IMG/VR virus record: IMGVR_UViG_3300013131_000041
Coordinates: 1-64,000 of that record
Strand: one strand, 5' to 3'
DNA length: 64,000 bases
DNA from: a virus
In this document: positions 14,960 through 23,282 of the stretch, piece by piece
Position numbering within the stretch: the stretch's first letter is position 1
Layout: the number at the start of each line of letters is the position of its first letter
Program-made: the position numbers and the translations under genes
The notes under the pieces: generated by a model
Told to the model about the DNA's origin: nothing
Database searches by the model: none
What the model saw: only the letters and a program-made list of their open reading frames with translations

Positions 14960-16728
14960 GATACTTCTACATCCGTGTTGTAAGTTGTAAACCCGTTTTC
15001 TTTAACCACAGTAAGGATATTATTCACTCGGCCTGCTAGTTCATCTTTATGTGAAACTAGCCATACACTCTTGTTACTATCACGTGTCATTTTCTTAAGA
15101 ATGGCCAAACTATTTTCTACACCGCTACTATCCATGCCACTATCAACTAACTCATCGATGAATAACAAGTTAATAGGCTGATACAATGATTCCCACACAT
15201 CACGGAACGCCCATGACAAACTTAAAATTAATCGATTGCGTTCACCACGGCTTAAGTTATCAAAGTCCAACTCTCTGCCTAGCTCTTGAATTTCTACACT
15301 TAAGTCATTTAAGAACTTAACTTGATGCGGTAAGCCAATCTTATCTAGATAATAACTTAGTCGAGCATTCAAGTAACTTAAGTTTTGATCAATGATACGT
15401 TTACGAATGTAACTGTCTTTATTGGTGAGCAATTTGTATAAGAACTCTTGGTGATCGCGAACACGCACCAACTCATTCATGTTTGTGTAGTCAATATCAG
15501 CCAGAGCAGTTTGCTTCATTTCCTCAATCTGTTCAGTGTACGGGTCTGTTTCGATACGTTTGGATTCTAACTGACTCTGTAAACTAGCCACAGTTGAACG
15601 ATGATGAATAGCATCTTCTTCTTTATCGTAAAACACCTTAGGCTGTGCGCCTAACTCGCCTAGTTCCGTAAGCGCATCATTGTTTTGTACTAATTGTGTT
15701 TGTGTGCTTAGGTATTGTAGTGCGGCTTCTTTAAGTGCAGCTTCTTTGGCTGTAAATACTTCTTCGTGTTTAGCGTCGTGCATTGTTTGACCGCAGGCAT
15801 AACACTTGTGCTCTTTTAAATCCGCAATTTCTGTTTCTAACTTAGTAATTAACTTTTCTTCTTTGGCCATATCTTGTTCACAACGTAGAACATATTTCTT
15901 TACGTCATCTATATCTTTGCGTTTTTGATTGTAGGCGGTAAGAGCTTTGTGTGCGGCAATTTCACTATCGATGTCAATATGAGATAACTGTTCAATCGCC
16001 GTTTCTAATTTAACAACATCTTCGGCGTGTTTATTCTGCCACAATCCTTGTCTACGTTCCAGACTAACAATCTGTTCTTTGATACGTTCGTTGGCTTCCT
16101 GGATAGCTTTAATTTTGTATTCTTCTGCTTGGATAGCATCTTTACTAGCTTTTTGCTGTTCTTTTAATGCTTCTGCTTTCTCACTCAAAAGTGTAATACC
16201 AAGCAACTGTTCAATGATAGCTCGTTGATCGCCTGATTTTAAACTTAGGAATGGTTCTGTGTAGGTATTAAGTGCTACAATGTGCTTGAACATATCGTGC
16301 GTCATTCCCAACAAGCGTTCAATTTCGGCTTGTGTTTCACGACTATCACCTTGACTGTTATCGTCTTTAGCTTCTTGCTCTTGGTCGCCAATGTAAAACT
16401 TCATCACATTTGACTTGCGACCACGTTCAATCTTATAGTCAACACCATTAACTTCAAACTCGATGGTAACTAACATGTTCTTACCATTGGTCTTGTTGAT
16501 TAAGTTGTCTTTGCGAATGTTGGTTAGAGCATTACCGTATAAGGCATAGCTTAAGGCATTAATGATAGTAGTTTTACCTGTACCATTACGTGCACCTGAA
16601 TCATCACCGCCTAGGTCAATGTTCTCACCTAAGACAAGTGTTAAGTCTTTGCGGTCAAAGTTAACTGCCTGGGTAGCATTACCCACGCTCATAAAGTTTT
16701 TAACTGTTAAATGTTTTATTCTAAACAA
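14956..16728 (-). CDS. gp46: Recombination endonuclease subunit gp46 (Rad50/SbcC-like ATPase)
   Basis: This 590-residue SMC-type ATPase works with gp47 in end resection, recombination-dependent replication and host-DNA breakdown. Walker A is GARNGTGKTT (near residues 46-55). Long coiled coils flank a zinc hook CYAC near residue 313. The ABC signature LSRGERNRL lies near residue 490, and Walker B LLFIDE near 525. The start is a TTG immediately after the gp47 stop; the next ATG would remove the first beta strand (FRIKHLTVKNF). The length is close to T4 gp46 (560). Confidence 0.95.
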   Translation of the reverse strand: MFRIKHLTVKNFMSVGNATQAVNFDRKDLTLVLGENIDLGGDDSGARNGTGKTTIINALSYALYGNALTNIRKDNLINKTNGKNMLVTIEFEVNGVDYKIERGRKSNVMKFYIGDQEQEAKDDNSQGDSRETQAEIERLLGMTHDMFKHIVALNTYTEPFLSLKSGDQRAIIEQLLGITLLSEKAEALKEQQKASKDAIQAEEYKIKAIQEANERIKEQIVSLERRQGLWQNKHAEDVVKLETAIEQLSHIDIDSEIAAHKALTAYNQKRKDIDDVKKYVLRCEQDMAKEEKLITKLETEIADLKEHKCYACGQTMHDAKHEEVFTAKEAALKEAALQYLSTQTQLVQNNDALTELGELGAQPKVFYDKEEDAIHHRSTVASLQSQLESKRIETDPYTEQIEEMKQTALADIDYTNMNELVRVRDHQEFLYKLLTNKDSYIRKRIIDQNLSYLNARLSYYLDKIGLPHQVKFLNDLSVEIQELGRELDFDNLSRGERNRLILSLSWAFRDVWESLYQPINLLFIDELVDSGMDSSGVENSLAILKKMTRDSNKSVWLVSHKDELAGRVNNILTVVKENGFTTYNTDVEVS

Positions 16729-17745
16729 TTATAAGTGCCTATAGATGTCAAGTAAAAGATTAGGATCGTAGTGATCGCTGTTGATATTTGTTAGATTGTT
16801 TGTAACAATGGTGTCAATACTTTCAAACTGTACATTGCCTAGGGCAATATCCTGACCTAGGTCAATTTGTTTATTAGGGATCAATGTAAGCTCGCGTAAG
16901 GTATATTGTCTCACAAATGTTTCTTTAATAAACGTAGATTCTTCGTAGGTAATATCGATGTCAATATTAACACGAGTGTGCATATCTTTTAATAATAGCT
17001 GATCTGGAACACGAAGTACATCACTTAGGTTATATATACGGTAGCGTGGTTGATCAGGCCAGGCATAAAACTCTGGACTCTCTCCCCAAGTAAGTACCAT
17101 CATGCCACGTTCGTCGTCTGCTGCATCTGCGAAGTTGTGCGGGAAACAGTTACCAATATAGGTAATGTTCTTAGCAGTTTGTCGTTTATGGAAGTGTCCA
17201 CTAAACACATGATCAATGTGACCAAAGTTTTCGCTACGCAATTCGCCGTGTTCAGGCATCTGTACCATGGCATTCATATAAAAATGCGGCAGTTCAAAGT
17301 GCCCAAACATGTACTTGGCGTTTAACTTGCTAATTCGTTTATGATCATCTCCCACCAACCAAGGTGCGATAACAACGTCACTATCGATAAACCAATCGTT
17401 AACAATTCTAACATTGGGTAAATGTCGTGCCCATTCAACGCTTTGAATATCTCGTTTATCTCGATAATAAAGATCGTGATTACCAGGGATAAAATAAACG
17501 ACATCAAAAGCTTCATTTAATAATTCCAGTGCTCGCAAGCTGTAGTTGAGTGTAACGATATTAATTGCCGCACGGTTATTATGCCAATCGCCTAAGAAGA
17601 AACAGGTCTCACAACCTTCTTCCTTGGCTTTGACAATAAACCAACGGATAAAGTTTAAACAGTCGTCGTTATGTAGTTGGCTGTTAGACTTTAATCCAAA
17701 ATGGATGTCGGTGCAGACTGCCGCTTTTTTAAATAAATTAGCCAT
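16729..17745 (-). CDS. gp47: Recombination endonuclease subunit gp47 (Mre11/SbcD-like)
   Basis: This 338-residue metallophosphoesterase is the nuclease partner of gp46. All metal-binding motifs are present in order: DIHFG (near 13-17), LGDWHNNR (near 48), PGNHD (near 89), FGHFELPH (near 148) and SGHFHKRQ (near 182). The length equals T4 gp47 (339). The TAA stop abuts the TTG start of gp46, so the two are translationally linked. No clear ribosome site precedes its ATG. A hairpin at 17765-17782 separates it from the sigma gene upstream in the operon. Confidence 0.95.
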   Translation of the reverse strand: MANLFKKAAVCTDIHFGLKSNSQLHNDDCLNFIRWFIVKAKEEGCETCFFLGDWHNNRAAINIVTLNYSLRALELLNEAFDVVYFIPGNHDLYYRDKRDIQSVEWARHLPNVRIVNDWFIDSDVVIAPWLVGDDHKRISKLNAKYMFGHFELPHFYMNAMVQMPEHGELRSENFGHIDHVFSGHFHKRQTAKNITYIGNCFPHNFADAADDERGMMVLTWGESPEFYAWPDQPRYRIYNLSDVLRVPDQLLLKDMHTRVNIDIDITYEESTFIKETFVRQYTLRELTLIPNKQIDLGQDIALGNVQFESIDTIVTNNLTNINSDHYDPNLLLDIYRHL

Positions 17746-17764
17746 AGTTATAGTGTATATGAAA

Positions 17765-17782
17765 CTAGACCCGAAGGTCTAG
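17765..17782 (-). terminator. UUCG-tetraloop hairpin after the sigma-factor gene
   Basis: On the minus strand CTAGACC, TTCG and GGTCTAG form a 7-bp stem closed by the very stable UUCG tetraloop, followed by TTTC. The T tract is short, so it may only attenuate between the gp55-like gene and gp47, or protect the upstream mRNA 3' end. Confidence 0.6.
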
Positions 17783-17800
17783 CCTAATGTTGCCAAAAAA

Positions 17801-18685
17801 TTATTCGTCAGGACCCCAACCACCGCCGTTGCCCCACTCGCCTTGTCGTGTGTAACTTGGGTTATAGTTGTTCATTTCTAAAATATCGTCACGAATATTC
17901 TGATTACGTTTTTCAATGTTTAATACACGTGTAAAACTGTTGGTAATTGCTGCTGTGTAATAAGCGAAAGGATTTTGTGATTTGCTTTCGTCAAACTGTA
18001 GACCAATTTGACTTAACTGTAGTAATGCTTGGCTACGCATTTCATCGTTGTAGGTATAACCACGCCAGTTACTACGAGTTGCGTACCTTTCGCATAACTT
18101 AATAAACATGTGGGCTAACTTATTGGTCATCGTGCCATGATCTTTACTAAACTTGCCTTTTTCTATGCCGCCCTTCCAGTGACTCATGCCTACTAGGTAA
18201 GGAGTATTGGTCTCGTCTACTTTGTAATGCTTAAACGGAGGGAAGTTACATTTAGTGTATTTTGCAGGTGCTTTAATCTGCATGTCAGGGTCGTCATACT
18301 CTGTTTCAAAGTCTTCGTCTTCTTCTAACTCTTCACGGAGTTTAGCATCTGCTTTCTTTTGTTTAGCTTCGTCGATTGGAATATGTTCCCATGTCATGAC
18401 ACGGAAAACAACGTCTGTACTTGGGGTATCTTTCAGTGGGCCAGTGTATTCGTCTAATTTCTTTTTAATGCCATTAAGGAGGTCTTGTTCTTGGAGTTCT
18501 TTGCCTAAACGCTCTATGCGAGCTTTACGTGCTTCTTCAATGTGTTTTTTAGTGATTTTATCTACGCCGGTTACGATCATGTCATAATCTTTGTCCGATG
18601 GTGTTGTAAAACTACAAAATGTTGCTTTACTTTTATGGATTTCTTTTAAGATATCCTTATTGTTTAGGTAGTTGACCTTTCTCAT
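17801..18685 (-). CDS. gp55: Late-transcription sigma factor, gp55-like, with long N-terminal region
   Basis: This is a 294-residue protein. Residues about 185-280 match the gp55-type sigma region: LAHMFIKLCERYATRSNWRG near 188, then YTYNDEMRSQALL, then SKSQNPFAYYTAAITNSFTR near 235, which corresponds to sigma region 2. gp55 family members direct host RNA polymerase to TATAAATA late promoters, which occur across this window. T4 gp55 has 185 residues. Here an extra, highly charged segment (about residues 28-180) lies between a gp55-like N-terminal piece (YLNNKDILKEI) and the sigma region. It is the first gene of the operon behind a sigma-70 promoter at 18715-18744, as expected for an early/middle regulator. 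Confidence 0.82.
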   Translation of the reverse strand: MRKVNYLNNKDILKEIHKSKATFCSFTTPSDKDYDMIVTGVDKITKKHIEEARKARIERLGKELQEQDLLNGIKKKLDEYTGPLKDTPSTDVVFRVMTWEHIPIDEAKQKKADAKLREELEEDEDFETEYDDPDMQIKAPAKYTKCNFPPFKHYKVDETNTPYLVGMSHWKGGIEKGKFSKDHGTMTNKLAHMFIKLCERYATRSNWRGYTYNDEMRSQALLQLSQIGLQFDESKSQNPFAYYTAAITNSFTRVLNIEKRNQNIRDDILEMNNYNPSYTRQGEWGNGGGWGPDE

Positions 18686-18714
18686 AATTAATGAAATTCC
18701 TTTTATATACTACT

Positions 18715-18744
18715 ATAATACATTCAATAAATACAGTAAAGCAA
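18715..18744 (-). promoter_or_regulatory. Sigma-70 promoter (TTGCTT - 18 bp - TATTAT) for the gp55-gp47-gp46 operon
   Basis: On the minus strand TTGCTT (18744-18739) and TATTAT (18720-18715) are spaced by 18 bases. The leader before ATG 18685 contains AAAAGGAA. The promoter spans the oppositely directed late octamer at 18726-18733. Confidence 0.65.
18726..18733 (+). promoter_or_regulatory. Candidate late promoter (AATAAATA) for the baseplate operon
   Basis: AATAAATA lies 24 bases before ATG 18758 with AAGAGG in the leader. It lies inside the spacer of the minus-strand early promoter, so the two could exclude each other. Confidence 0.65.
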
Positions 18745-18757
18745 GAGGTTTTTTACT

Positions 18758-19765
18758 ATGGCACTAAATTTGGGCGGATTACTACAACAATCGGGCGGCG
18801 GACTTCCTACAAAAGCCCTAGGAGCCGGCGCAAATACTGTATTTGATCTTTTGGATCCTAAGAATGCCCGTAATGCTATTTCTGGGCTAATGCCTGGCGG
18901 TATGAGTAGTGCTACTAAAGCGGCTCCGAACATAGGTTTCCAAAATATAAGTGGCGAAGGTGGTGCTAGTGCTGCCAACGAAGATGATTGGCGTATTCGG
19001 GTTAGTTTAAATCCAGGAGCAAAGGTATTCTATCAAGATCCTATGCTACTACCTAACTCTTTATTACATCCGCTAGTTGCAACTAACGGTGTTGTATTCC
19101 CGTTTACACCAACTGTATCAATGACACATTCTGCACAGTATAGCACACAAACACTTACACATAGTAATTATCCCGCACAGTTTTACAACTATTCAGAAGT
19201 GAGTGATATCACAGTATCGGGCGACTTTACAGTCCAAAATGCCAGCGACGGTCAGTATCTAATGGCTGTGATTTATTTTTTCCGCAGTGCAACTAAAATG
19301 TTCTTTGGCCAAGGAGATCATGTGGGTATGCCTCCTCCGGTTGTGTATTTAGACGGGTACGGCAGTCACTACTTACCGCACGTTCCGTGTGTATTAACTT
19401 CATTTGCTCACACAATGTCTAACGATGTTGACTACATTCAAGTGCCTGTAACACGAAGTGAATTAGATAGTAGTCCAGCAGAGCCTAACCGCGCAGTTCA
19501 ATTAACCGAAGAAGAACAAAAATATGTTCCTAGTTTATTGCGGTCAGAAACACAAGCAACTACAGCGAGTACGCAAGCAACTATGAAAAATAGTCGCACA
19601 AAAGATATTACAACAACTACTCGCTTGCCAACATTCAGTACAGTGAATATTACATTACGTCCGATCTACAGTCGTAAAAGTTTACACGATAAATTTGATC
19701 TTAATAAGTTTGCGCAAGGATACTTACTATCAAATAAAGATACCGGCGCAGGAGGATTTTTATAA
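18758..19765 (+). CDS. Baseplate tail-tube cap-type protein (gp48/gp54-like)
   Basis: This 335-residue protein has a Gly-rich, flexible first 70 residues, then a beta-rich core with NGVVFPFTPTVSMTHSAQYS (near 110), FYNYSEVSDITVSGDFTVQN (near 142), YLMAVIYFFRSATKMFFG (near 168) and YLDGYGSHYLPHVPCVLTSF (near 197). Closely similar sequences are carried by T4-like cyanophages as a virion protein at the tail tube-baseplate junction. I assign it to the gp48/gp54 group but cannot tell which. The stop overlaps the gp53 start (TAATG). It is first in the baseplate operon behind a late octamer. Confidence 0.7.
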   Translation: MALNLGGLLQQSGGGLPTKALGAGANTVFDLLDPKNARNAISGLMPGGMSSATKAAPNIGFQNISGEGGASAANEDDWRIRVSLNPGAKVFYQDPMLLPNSLLHPLVATNGVVFPFTPTVSMTHSAQYSTQTLTHSNYPAQFYNYSEVSDITVSGDFTVQNASDGQYLMAVIYFFRSATKMFFGQGDHVGMPPPVVYLDGYGSHYLPHVPCVLTSFAHTMSNDVDYIQVPVTRSELDSSPAEPNRAVQLTEEEQKYVPSLLRSETQATTASTQATMKNSRTKDITTTTRLPTFSTVNITLRPIYSRKSLHDKFDLNKFAQGYLLSNKDTGAGGFL

Positions 19766-20067
19766 TGGCCGTAAACTACGCTAAAACTAGCCCATATACC
19801 AAGACTAACTTTTATGGTTTCTTTCTTGATGTAGCAACCTTGCCCGACATACCAATCGTAGCATCTGATGTTGCTTACGAAATAGACACAATCTATAAAA
19901 ATCGTCCAGATCTTTTAGCCTACGACTTATACGGTGACCAAGGACTATGGTGGGTGTTTGCTATACGTAACCCTAATGTTATTCAAGACCCTGTGTTTGA
20001 TTTTGAGCCAGGGGTAACTATCTATATTCCGCAGAAACAAAATCTAATAGCAGCGTTAGGAATCTAA
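19765..20067 (+). CDS. gp53: Baseplate wedge protein gp53-like
   Basis: This 100-residue protein is shorter than T4 gp53 (about 196) but typical of the cyanophage form. It contains the wedge-53 signature: KNRPDLLAYDLYGDQGLWWV near residues 47-66, then FAIRNPNVIQDP and a LysM-like end EPGVTIYIPQK. It joins baseplate wedges to one another. It is translationally coupled to the gene before it through TAATG and followed after 5 bases by the hub-lysozyme gene. Confidence 0.88.
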   Translation: MAVNYAKTSPYTKTNFYGFFLDVATLPDIPIVASDVAYEIDTIYKNRPDLLAYDLYGDQGLWWVFAIRNPNVIQDPVFDFEPGVTIYIPQKQNLIAALGI

Positions 20068-20072
20068 CTTAG

Positions 20073-23000
20073 ATGGCCACATCATCAATTACAAAGAATG
20101 CTCAATATGCTGTTAACTTCTTTAAATCTAAAGGATGGACTGATGCACAAGCCGCAGGCATTGTGGGCAATTTGCAAGCAGAATCTAGTGTTGACCTTAA
20201 CCCCCAAGCATACAATGGCGCAGGTGGCGGTCAAGGAGCTGCTGGCATTGCGCAATGGCGCGGCGATCGCCAGGCCACATTTGAAAAAAAATACGGAATC
20301 CCTGTCAGAAATGCTACGTTAGATCAACAATTAGATTATGTCAATTGGGAATTAAACAATACCGAAAAAGCTGCTGGAGCCAGACTTAAAGCCGAAAACA
20401 CCGCGGCGGGTTCTGCAACAGTAATGGACACCTATTATGAAAGATCTGGTGGATCACAGCTACAAAAGCGTATACAATTTGCACAAACCCTATCGGGTGG
20501 GGTTCCTGAAGGAGTAGTTGGATCAGCTCCTCCTGAGGAAAGACCTAAAGAAGATGTTAAAGCATCTCAAATATATCTGGCTAACGTGCCACCAATTCCT
20601 AATAGGTTGCATGAATATTCTACCTACATTTATTCACTTAGTCTACACATCATGACCAATGAGGAATTTAACGATGTTGTGTTAACACAAAAATATACTC
20701 CTAAAAATGTACTAATTGCCAGTGCCGGTCGCCACAGTGATAGTTTCCCAAGAAATAAACATTTTAACGAAGATTTTTATTTTAACGATTTTAACTTATC
20801 AACTATTATCTCACCGAATGATGAGAGTAGAAATACTAATGCAGTTGATTTAAAATTTACCTTAATCGAGCCCTACGGGTTTACTTTGGTCGAACGAATA
20901 TTAGCAGTGACAGAAGAATTGGGGGGCAAAAATTATCTTGAAATGCCTTACTTGGTACAGATAGATTTCTTTGCAGTTGACGACGCTGGAAACCTATTGG
21001 GATCAATTCAAGAATTGCAAAAACGATTCCCAGTGAAATTTACCAACATGGGGATCAAGGTAACAGAAAAAGGTGCCGAATATGCTATCAGCGCAAGGCC
21101 ATGGGGACATGCCGCATTTGAGACATCAACAGTTACAGTGCCGGCCAACATGGAAGTTGTAGCTAGAACTGTGGGAGATTTCTTCCAAAGTGTCGAGGGC
21201 ACCGCAGATGACACTTATGCTCAGGCATTAGTTTCTAAGGCAGACTTACAGCAAAGGCAACGTACTGATACACAAACAGCGCAAACATTAAATGCGCCTA
21301 GTATGCTGTTTAATTCTTTAAACCAAGGGGCTGCTAAATCATCGATAAACGTTGATTCATTTGGCACTGCAATTAACGCATATTACCAGGGTCTTAAAGA
21401 AGCCAATAAAATATCAATAGCAGATGTGTATCGATTTGAATTTTTACCCGACCCGGACACGGGAGAGAATGTAATCGGGTCTGCTACATTTGTAGAGGAA
21501 AACAGAAACACGCCAAAAAGCACGCCCATGAAGAAGAATGAAAATAACAAAGATACTGTTAGTATGAAGTTATCTGACGTAGGCAGCAACCAAAACATCT
21601 ACGATATTACACGCGGTATTTTTAGTATAAACTACGGGACTACCATTGAAAAACTTCTAGAATATGTTATTCGTAACAGTAGTTACATTCATGACCAACT
21701 AGTTATACCCGACGGCGTTAGTCAAGAAGAATATCAGTCAAGAAAAGAAGAAATGAAAAATAAACCAATGAAATGGTTTAGAATTATACCTAAAGTTCGA
21801 TTGCTTGGTTATGATGACAAACGAGGCATTTGGGCTAAAGAAGTAACTTATACAGTTAAGCCTTATAAATTATACAATGTTAAAAACGATCTTGCGCCAC
21901 AAGGCATTGTAGTGACGCCTACTAAAAATTATAATTATTTCTTTACTGGAAAAAATGACGACGTTATCGACATAGATATCAAGTTTGATGCACTGTATTA
22001 TATTCAACAAACAGCAAATAGAAGTAGCATGAGTGTCACCGCTCCAACTGGTGATAGCTACACAGAAGAATATAGTGTAGACAACGCTAGTAATTACAAC
22101 GGCCCTGGCAACGGCATAGATTTTAATGTGGTGATGCCGTTGGTTATGAAACCAGTTGTACAAAACTCTAAAGGTGCTGCTACAGGGAATCCAACAACAA
22201 CTAAAGAAGTTGCTGCAGTTGACGTGGCTGAAAGTTTAATGTCTAGTAGCGAAGCAGATATGATTCGCGTTCGATTAAAAATATTAGGTGATCCTGATTT
22301 TATTAAACAAGACGATGTATTTTATCAAGGCGAAGCACAGTCTACAAATATTTCAACTACGGTTGATCCAAGACTATTACCTGGTGGCGGCAGTTTAGTA
22401 ATGGATGATGGTAGTGTCTATGTACAGGTATTGTTTAAAGTGCCTCGAGATATAGATGATGCAACCGGCTTTATGAAATACGATGCTGGGCAACGCAACA
22501 GCGTGTTTAGTGGACTATATCAGGTACTTAAAGTTGATAGTAACTTTAGCCAAGGCAAATTTATACAAGATCTAACATTAATTCGTATACCAAGACAAGT
22601 GGCATTTGACTACGTAGGTAGTAATACAGAAAAAGCAAATGCCAGAGTTGGGACAAATAATGTTCCGGGTACATTGGGCGTTTCTATAGACGCACCAACT
22701 GTTCCTACTATGCTAGTATCAGGAACATCAGCCCCTAATACAGCAGATGCAGCTGATTCAACTGTTGATCAAACCGCAGGGCAAGATCAAGATGCAGCTC
22801 AGACAAACAATGCTGAGTTACCACCACTAACAAACGAACAACAGGATCTTAAGGCAATCAAAGATACAGCGCCAACAGTTGATATAAGTGCGCAAAATCA
22901 ACAACCACCAATACCAACCCCGCAAGCGCCAAGCGAAGGTAAACTTGCACTACAACAAGAATTAAAAACACTTCAAACATCAACTGCCCCGTTGAATGCT

Positions 23001-23273
23001 GAATACCGTAGCGCACAATCAGAAATTAGTAGTTTACAATCTAGTATAGGGCAGAAACAGGCAATCATTGACCGAGCTCGATCAAAACTAGCAAGCGGAA
23101 CAATGACGCCTGAATCGGCTAATGCGTTAATATCCGAACAACAGGCAAGTATAAGTTATCAACAGAATTTATTAAACACTAAAGTAACAGCTGCAGCAGT
23201 AATAAGCACTAAAGTTCAAAATGCAACCGAGCAAGAGCAAGCATTACAGCAAAAAATTAATCAAGCAGTATAG
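20073..23273 (+). CDS. Large baseplate hub protein with N-terminal tail-lysozyme domain
   Basis: This 1066-residue protein begins with a domain of about 140 residues of the phage tail lysozyme type. AVNFFKSKGWTDAQAAGIVG near residue 13 precedes NLQAESSVDLNP, whose Glu is the likely catalytic residue, and then GAAGIAQWRGDRQ. It would cut peptidoglycan during DNA injection. The middle (about 165-850) starts IYLANVPPIPNRLHEYSTY and resembles cyanophage hub proteins. The position next to gp5 suggests the role of T4 gp27, though I see no clear gp27 motif. Residues about 950-1060 are Gln/Ser-rich coiled coil. An AGGAA site precedes the ATG. Confidence 0.75.
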   Translation: MATSSITKNAQYAVNFFKSKGWTDAQAAGIVGNLQAESSVDLNPQAYNGAGGGQGAAGIAQWRGDRQATFEKKYGIPVRNATLDQQLDYVNWELNNTEKAAGARLKAENTAAGSATVMDTYYERSGGSQLQKRIQFAQTLSGGVPEGVVGSAPPEERPKEDVKASQIYLANVPPIPNRLHEYSTYIYSLSLHIMTNEEFNDVVLTQKYTPKNVLIASAGRHSDSFPRNKHFNEDFYFNDFNLSTIISPNDESRNTNAVDLKFTLIEPYGFTLVERILAVTEELGGKNYLEMPYLVQIDFFAVDDAGNLLGSIQELQKRFPVKFTNMGIKVTEKGAEYAISARPWGHAAFETSTVTVPANMEVVARTVGDFFQSVEGTADDTYAQALVSKADLQQRQRTDTQTAQTLNAPSMLFNSLNQGAAKSSINVDSFGTAINAYYQGLKEANKISIADVYRFEFLPDPDTGENVIGSATFVEENRNTPKSTPMKKNENNKDTVSMKLSDVGSNQNIYDITRGIFSINYGTTIEKLLEYVIRNSSYIHDQLVIPDGVSQEEYQSRKEEMKNKPMKWFRIIPKVRLLGYDDKRGIWAKEVTYTVKPYKLYNVKNDLAPQGIVVTPTKNYNYFFTGKNDDVIDIDIKFDALYYIQQTANRSSMSVTAPTGDSYTEEYSVDNASNYNGPGNGIDFNVVMPLVMKPVVQNSKGAATGNPTTTKEVAAVDVAESLMSSSEADMIRVRLKILGDPDFIKQDDVFYQGEAQSTNISTTVDPRLLPGGGSLVMDDGSVYVQVLFKVPRDIDDATGFMKYDAGQRNSVFSGLYQVLKVDSNFSQGKFIQDLTLIRIPRQVAFDYVGSNTEKANARVGTNNVPGTLGVSIDAPTVPTMLVSGTSAPNTADAADSTVDQTAGQDQDAAQTNNAELPPLTNEQQDLKAIKDTAPTVDISAQNQQPPIPTPQAPSEGKLALQQELKTLQTSTAPLNAEYRSAQSEISSLQSSIGQKQAIIDRARSKLASGTMTPESANALISEQQASISYQQNLLNTKVTAAAVISTKVQNATEQEQALQQKINQAV

Positions 23274-23282
23274 GAATAACAC

